From Streptomyces gelaticus (GTDB lineage Bacteria; Actinomycetota; Actinomycetes; Streptomycetales; Streptomycetaceae): a stretch of 64,000 nucleotides of DNA. Shown here one piece after another: positions 59,644-64,000 of the stretch. The notes below the pieces were generated by a model. It did no database searches, was not told the origin of the DNA, and saw only the letters and a list, made by a program, of their open reading frames with translations. The position numbers and the translations under genes were made by a program. The stretch spans positions 541,138-605,137 of the forward strand of contig NZ_BMTF01000001.1 of NCBI RefSeq assembly GCF_014649535.1, in the 5' to 3' direction. Every line of letters begins with the position of its first letter. Positions within the stretch are counted from its first letter, which is position 1.

Positions 59644-61110
59644 TTACTGGTTGGCGCTGCCTTCCGGTTGCGCCTTCGTCGTGGGCGTGCGGGCGGTGTG
59701 GTCCGCGGACCCCGTGGCCGACTCCCACTCCGCACGTGCGGGGCCGTCGAACGCGGGCGTGTAGTCCGGGTGTTCGTCCAGCCAGTGCGCCAGACGGGCG
59801 CGCACCTCCTCGGTGCCGTACGCCTGATCGGCAGTCAGGACGAGGTGGCGGACCTTCGCTCGTGCGCGCATGACCAGCGGGTCGTCGAAGGCGCAGGCGG
59901 CCAGGGCGGCCCGCTCGCGGCCGGCCGCGGTGGGAGGTTCCGTCGACACCCGTGCGGGCTCGCCGAGTTGAGCCGCATTGGCCCGGTCCGCGGCGACCTG
60001 GGCGTCGAACCATGGGCGCAGGGTTCGCACCGCCCATCGGTGGTACGCGACGGCGAACGACGCCGGGTCCGAGGCTGTGCCCGCGTGGTGGGCCACCCAC
60101 TGCCCCGCCCGCAGGGCCATGGCCACTCCCTGTCCCGCTGTGGGATTGGTGTACGCGAGCGAGTCCCCGACGCCGACGAGGCCGGTGACCACGGGCCCGG
60201 CGGCGTCGGCCGGCGCGGCCCAACGATTGTGCAGGCCGCCCATCGCGAGCACACCGGAGACCGGCTCGGGCTCCAGGTCCAGCCACGCCGCGATGGCGGG
60301 AAAGGTCCGCGCGACCCTCTCGAACACCGCGGGGTTCCGCAGAGCCGCGCGGGTGGGATCGGCGGTGGAGACCGTCAAGGACGCCGCGAAGATGCCGTTG
60401 TCCGACGGGAACACTCCGCCGACCGCGAAGGCCGAGAACGAACCGGGCCTGATGCGTCCGGGATCGCGCGGGCCCTCGGGGCGCAGCCGGTACCAGCGGC
60501 AGAAGTATGCGATCGGGACGCGACGGTTCTCCACCGACGCCTCCCGGCAGCCTTCGTTCAGCAGCCATCCCGGCACCGGGGACCGGCGCCCTCCGGCGTC
60601 GACCACCAGATCCGCGCGGTGCGCCTGAGACGCGCACCGTACCCCCGTGACCCGCGGGATGTCACCGCGCCGGTCGACGACGAGCCCCTCGGCGGCCTCC
60701 CCGAGCCTCACATCGACGCCCGGCTCGCGGTGCACCGCTTCGTGCAGCGCGGCCTCCAGTACGATGCGCCGGGTCTGGACCGTCACCAGGTCCTCGTCCC
60801 CCGGGCGGGCGGGCGGCCGCTCGGCGAACCAGTCGAACTCGTTGTGTTCCCGGGCCCCCATGCGCAGCATCGCGCGGTACGTGTCCGGAGCCTCCGCCCG
60901 CAGCACGGTTCGGACCGGGGCCAGAAGACCGTGCGGCTGGACCGCCTGCGGCACACCGGGGCGGTGCCAGCCGAAGAAGTCCTCGTCGAGGTCGCGTCCC
61001 GGCCGGTGGCCGTCCCGCTCGAACAAGGCCACCTGATGGCCCCGACGGCCCAGGAACAGTGCTGTGGCCAGGCCGCCGATCCCACCGCCGACAATCGCAA
61101 CCCGTGTCAA
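59644..61110 (-). CDS. FAD-dependent oxidoreductase (PHBH-like)
   Basis: A 488-aa flavoprotein. The FAD loop is VAIVGGGIGGLATALFL, followed by a GRDLDEDFFGWHRPGVPQAVQPHGLL segment (here split: GRDLDEDFFG and HRPGVPQ) typical of epoxidase/halogenase-related monooxygenases. The second FAD motif is GVGDSLAYTNPTAGQGVAMAL. It carries a long C-terminal extension beyond residue 370. Start is TTG 61110 with GGAGGGG 7 bases upstream, at the natural beginning of the FAD fold. The substrate is unknown. Confidence 0.78.
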   Translation of the reverse strand: MTRVAIVGGGIGGLATALFLGRRGHQVALFERDGHRPGRDLDEDFFGWHRPGVPQAVQPHGLLAPVRTVLRAEAPDTYRAMLRMGAREHNEFDWFAERPPARPGDEDLVTVQTRRIVLEAALHEAVHREPGVDVRLGEAAEGLVVDRRGDIPRVTGVRCASQAHRADLVVDAGGRRSPVPGWLLNEGCREASVENRRVPIAYFCRWYRLRPEGPRDPGRIRPGSFSAFAVGGVFPSDNGIFAASLTVSTADPTRAALRNPAVFERVARTFPAIAAWLDLEPEPVSGVLAMGGLHNRWAAPADAAGPVVTGLVGVGDSLAYTNPTAGQGVAMALRAGQWVAHHAGTASDPASFAVAYHRWAVRTLRPWFDAQVAADRANAAQLGEPARVSTEPPTAAGRERAALAACAFDDPLVMRARAKVRHLVLTADQAYGTEEVRARLAHWLDEHPDYTPAFDGPARAEWESATGSADHTARTPTTKAQPEGSANQ

Positions 61111-61330
61111 TGTGGTCCCCTCCACGCCATGTTGCCGACCCACCGTATTCCAGGTTCCCAGGGAGAGGCGCCTGACGGGGTGTCGGAGGGATCGGCCCCG
61201 CTCGCCCGGAAGCGGCCAGGCGTCCTTGGCGCACGGGGACGCGGGCCGACCGCGTGGCCACACATGAACCGACGGGTGACGGCCGTCCGTTCCTGAGCGG
61301 GTGCGCGGCGGGGTTCCGCAACCGGCCTGC

Positions 61331-61555
61331 TCGGAGCGGAGGTTCGAGGTGAGCCCAGGGGTGCTCGGCCTCGATCCGGGTGACGAGGGTCAGGAGCGTC
61401 CCCTCGCTGACCAACGGGCCGACGAACTGCACGCCGAGGGGAAGTCCGTCGGGAGCGCGGTAGGTCGGGACGCTCATCGCGGGCCGGCCGGTGATGTTGG
61501 CCAGCTGGGTGTACGGGGACGCCGAGAGATTGGCGATCATCGCGCGCTCCCACAC
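61331..61555 (-). pseudogene. 3' remnant of an amidase-signature gene
   Basis: About 70 codons encode a typical amidase C-terminus: SPYTQLANITGRPAMSVPTY, then DGLPLGVQFVGPLVSEGTLL and EHPWAHLEPP. The catalytic Ser-Ser-Lys core is absent because homology does not continue above 61555. At the lower end the frame lacks a natural stop and runs on without homology toward the next gene. It is a double-truncated leftover. Confidence 0.65.
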
Positions 61556-61720
61556 ACGCCCCGGTCCCGGCCAGGGCTCCCAGCAGCCCCAGCCGCATCA
61601 GGGTTTGGGCCACGGCTGGTCGTGCCATCCGTCCAGTTCCTCCAGGGCCCACCGGCTGACGCGCTTCACCGCCGCGACCGCGACACCACCGCCACGAGCC
61701 GCGGGCAGGAGCCCGGCGCA
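61556..61720. other. Unassigned spacer with a coding-like minus-strand end
   Basis: A minus-strand frame ends with AAVKRVSRWALEELDGWHDQ and a stop near 61600. Its composition looks protein-like, but it is too short to identify. It may be a second leftover next to the amidase stump. Nothing else was recognised here. Confidence 0.25.
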
Positions 61721-61770
61721 GCCACGAAGGGCGCCCGACGAGCAGCTGCCCATCGGGCGCCCTTCGTGGC
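61721..61770. terminator. Perfect 18-bp-stem terminator downstream of gap
   Basis: Arms 61721-61738 (GCCACGAAGGGCGCCCGA) and 61753-61770 are exact complements around a 14-nt loop, 64 bp beyond the gap stop codon on the minus strand. Its strength and location mark it as the gap terminator. Confidence 0.9.
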
Positions 61771-61833
61771 GCGTCCGGATGATTCCCCTCCCGGGACTGG
61801 TGTGCCGGCCCGGGAGGAGCGGAGTGTGCCGGA

Positions 61834-63279
61834 TCAGACCGCCGGGGCCGGGTAGGTCGGGTACTCCACGCCGGAGACGTGCTGGACGACGCGGATGACC
61901 TGGCACGAGTAGCCGAACTCGTTGTCGTACCAGAGGTAGAGGATCGCGTTGTCGCCATCGACCTTGGTGGCGCCGGCGTCGACGATCGAGGCGTGGCGCG
62001 AGCCCATGAAGTCGCTCGACACCGCGTCCGGGGCGGTGGTGAAGTCGATCTGGCGCTTGAGCGGCGAGGTCAGCGACACGTTGCGGAGGTAGTCGAGGAC
62101 CTCGTCGCGGGTCGCCTCGCGTCCGAGCCGCAGGCTGAGGATCGCGATCGAGACGTCCGGCACCGGAACCCGGATCGAGCTGCCGGTGATCGGCGCCTTG
62201 AGCTCGGGCAGCGCCTTGGCGACCGCCGACGCGGCACCGGTCTCGGTGATGACCATGTTCAGCGGCGCGGAACGGCCGCGGCGGTCGGCCTTGTGGTAGT
62301 TGTCCAGCAGATTCTGGTCGTTGGTGAACGAGTGGACAGTCTCCACGTGGCCGCGCAGGACGCCGTACTCGTCCGCCATCGCCTTCAGCGGCGGCACGAT
62401 CGCGTTGGTGGTGCAGGACGCGCAGGACAGGATCTGCTCGTCAGGCTTGATCGTGTCGTGGTTGACACCGTGCACGATGTTGGGGACGTCGCCCTTGCCC
62501 GGCGCGGTCAGGACGACCTTGTCGATGCCGGGGCGCAGGTGCTTCGACAGACCCTCGCGGTCGCGCCACTTGCCGGTGTTGTCGATGAGGATGGCGTCCT
62601 TGATGCCGTACGCCGTGTAGTCGACCTCGGACGGATCGTTGGCGTAGATCACCTTGATCTCGTTGCCGTTGGCGACGATGGTGTTCTTCGCCTCGTCGAC
62701 GGTGATCGTGCCCTGGAACTGGCCGTGGATCGAGTCGCGGCGCAGCAGCGAGGCGCGCTTGACGATGTCCTGGTCGCCGCCCCGGCGGACGACGATGGCG
62801 CGCAGCCGCAGGCCGTTGCCGGAGCCGGCCTTCTCGATGAGCAGACGGGCGACGAGGCGGCCGATACGTCCGAAACCGTAGAGGACGACGTCGCGTCCGT
62901 CACCGCGCTTGATCTTGTTGGCACCCGTGGCGCCGGACACGGCCTCGGCGGTGAACTCCTCCACCGAGAGGCCGCGCTCGTCGGCGGCGTAGGTCGCGGC
63001 GAGCATGCCGATGTCGATCTGGGAAGGACCGAGGTCGAGCGTGGTGAGGGCCTGGAGGAACGGCAGCGTGTCGGTGACCGACAGCTCCTCACCGGCGATC
63101 TGGCGAGCGAATCGGTGGGTCTTCAGGATGCTGACCACCGACTTGTTCACCAAGGATCGGCTGTGGAGCAGGACCGTTACGTCCCGCTCCCGGTGCAGTT
63201 TCCCGATGACCGGGATCATCGACTCCGCGATCTCCTCGCGGTTCTTCCAGCTGGTGAACGAGTCGTCATTGACAGTCAC
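61834..63279 (-). CDS. gap: Glyceraldehyde-3-phosphate dehydrogenase, long form
   Basis: A 481-aa enzyme that oxidises glyceraldehyde 3-phosphate with NAD(P) and phosphate. The Rossmann motif YGFGRIGRL starts near residue 135, later than in the usual 330-aa enzyme, because of an N-terminal extension of about 125 residues typical of a second actinobacterial Gap group. The catalytic Cys is in SCASCTTNAI and the substrate region in HSFTNDQNL; the C-terminus has WYDNEFGYSCQ. The start is GTG with a weak GAAAG. A 4-codon ORF with a better ribosome site lies just upstream. Confidence 0.93.
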   Translation of the reverse strand: MTVNDDSFTSWKNREEIAESMIPVIGKLHRERDVTVLLHSRSLVNKSVVSILKTHRFARQIAGEELSVTDTLPFLQALTTLDLGPSQIDIGMLAATYAADERGLSVEEFTAEAVSGATGANKIKRGDGRDVVLYGFGRIGRLVARLLIEKAGSGNGLRLRAIVVRRGGDQDIVKRASLLRRDSIHGQFQGTITVDEAKNTIVANGNEIKVIYANDPSEVDYTAYGIKDAILIDNTGKWRDREGLSKHLRPGIDKVVLTAPGKGDVPNIVHGVNHDTIKPDEQILSCASCTTNAIVPPLKAMADEYGVLRGHVETVHSFTNDQNLLDNYHKADRRGRSAPLNMVITETGAASAVAKALPELKAPITGSSIRVPVPDVSIAILSLRLGREATRDEVLDYLRNVSLTSPLKRQIDFTTAPDAVSSDFMGSRHASIVDAGATKVDGDNAILYLWYDNEFGYSCQVIRVVQHVSGVEYPTYPAPAV

Positions 63280-63295
63280 AGGTTTATCTTTCGAG

Positions 63296-63310
63296 CTAGG
63301 CGGCGCTCAT
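63296..63310 (-). other. Possible 4-codon upstream ORF before gap
   Basis: On the minus strand ATG-AGC-GCC-GCC-TAG encodes Met-Ser-Ala-Ala and ends 16 bases before the gap GTG. AGGGG lies 7 bases before its ATG, a better ribosome site than that of gap. If transcribed, it could influence initiation at gap. Confidence 0.3.
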
Positions 63311-64000
63311 ATGGTAACCCCTCGCTACTTTGGTCATCCAAGCGGGCCGCCCGGGCCGGTGCTGTCAGGTCGTCTCGCGTACGGCGCGGGCCAGGACGCC
63401 CAGGTCCGCGGCCAGTTCGGGCGCGATGGTGAGCGGCGGGTGCCCGTCGCCGCGGCGAGGTGCGCGGCCGGTCGAGGAGCACGGCGCGCATCCACATCCG
63501 CTCCTTGGTGCCGTCGTGCGGGCTTCGGGGAGGTGAGGATCTGTTCGCGCGGCAGGGGATCGACCGAGAGGGCGGTCGGGGCGTCGAGGCCGAGCGGATC
63601 GGTGTCGACGGGCAAGTCCAGTGGATGGCGGGCAGGCCCGGCAGATGCAGGGCGAGGTGTCCGTGGGTGCGGTGGGCGTGGGCGCAGTCGGCGGGGCCCG
63701 GATGAGACCCGGGTGCCGGGGGAGTCGGGTGTCGGGGTCGGTGGTGACCGCGAGGGCGCCGGAACCCGCGTCGACGACCTGGTGGTCGTCGTGCCGAGTC
63801 GTCGGTGAACCGGGCTCGAGCGCCTGGAAATGGCCTGGTGGATGTGACGCCACCCATAGGGTCCACATCACATCCTAGGGCGGATAGTAGGCACGGGGTC
63901 GCCCGAACGGCACGGAAACAGCCCAGAGCATCTCATTTCGGACATTGCTCCGTATTGGGGTAGTACGTCACATCATTGACCCCCGTCCCGGGCGCCGCTA
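63311..64000. other. End region without a supported intact gene
   Basis: About 690 bp. Between 63340 and 63860 the minus strand shows protein-like pieces in three different frames (for example HDDHQVVDAGSGALAVTTD, RTHGHLALHLPGLPAIHW, LGLDAPTALSVDPLPREQ, LTIAPELAADLGVLARAV), as if a gene had collected several frameshifts; I cannot identify it. From 63890 to the end the sequence is AT-richer (CATTTCGGACATTGCTCC, TAGTACGTCACATCATTGAC) and looks like a promoter region for a gene outside the window. Confidence 0.3.

Noticed and set aside
1..64000. CRISPR arrays, tRNA/rRNA genes, insertion sequences, att sites
   Set aside because: No regularly spaced repeats, no cloverleaf-like sequences, no transposase genes with terminal repeats were recognised by reading; a tRNAscan or ISfinder run could still reveal something missed.

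Overview
The window looks like chromosome of a Streptomyces species. It is very GC-rich with strong third-position GC, uses GTG and TTG starts, and shows many 4-bp ATGA/GTGA gene overlaps. Regulators and families typical of the genus are present (DasR-type site, Nur-type site, actinobacterial c-di-AMP riboswitch, 481-aa Gap). I see no tRNA, rRNA, CRISPR array, insertion sequence, phage or replication origin.

Layout. 1-5.2 kb: five-gene ABC importer (NikA-E type, probably nickel) behind a Nur-box-like inverted repeat. 5.5-6.8 kb: Tat-exported phosphodiesterase-like protein and a 64-aa membrane protein. 6.8-9.5 kb: CitA/CitB-type two-component system translationally coupled to a DUF779 gene, divergent from a NitT/TauT-type ABC importer (9.7-12.4 kb). 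12.5-15.9 kb: coupled pair of a NodB-like deacetylase and a class A penicillin-binding protein, both with altered catalytic motifs. 16.5-20.2 kb: MFS transporter, glpK and glpF. 20.3-21.7 kb: marR and a divergent hydrolase with two operator-like sites. 21.7-25.7 kb: metal-homeostasis block (ArsR sensor, P1B-4 ATPase, DUF6153-like and DUF305 proteins). 25.7-28.7 kb: ABC-F gene with a structured leader, then a c-di-AMP riboswitch driving a secreted transglycosylase. 28.7-35.1 kb: FAD monooxygenase, autoregulated TetR, amino-acid permease, NAD kinase and EamA exporter. 35.1-37.1 kb: a scar of four broken genes. 37.1-39.5 kb: AA10 LPMO behind a DasR site, and a GltD-type oxidoreductase.

40.0-56.1 kb is the centrepiece: a complete six-gene polycyclic tetramate macrolactam (PTM) cluster of the frontalamide/HSAF type. 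It runs hydroxylase (ftdA), iterative PKS-NRPS (ftdB), two phytoene-desaturase-like cyclases (ftdC, ftdD), an MDR reductase (ftdE) and a P450 (ftdF), all on one strand. ftdB to ftdE overlap end to end. The adenylation-domain residues read as ornithine-selecting, as the pathway requires. The cluster class is known. The unexpected part is ftdF, which appears to lack all three residues of the P450 E-R-R triad.

56.1-64.0 kb: NmrA-like reductase, an MFS gene whose end is fused onto a broken membrane-protein gene, a small secreted protein, an FAD oxidoreductase, an amidase stump, and gap with a strong downstream terminator and a possible 4-codon upstream ORF.

The most unusual items are the E-R-R-less P450, the PBP/deacetylase pair with altered catalytic residues, the DUF779-CitAB coupling, and the clusters of gene remnants beside intact genes. 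All functional calls come from reading motifs by eye; no database search was possible.
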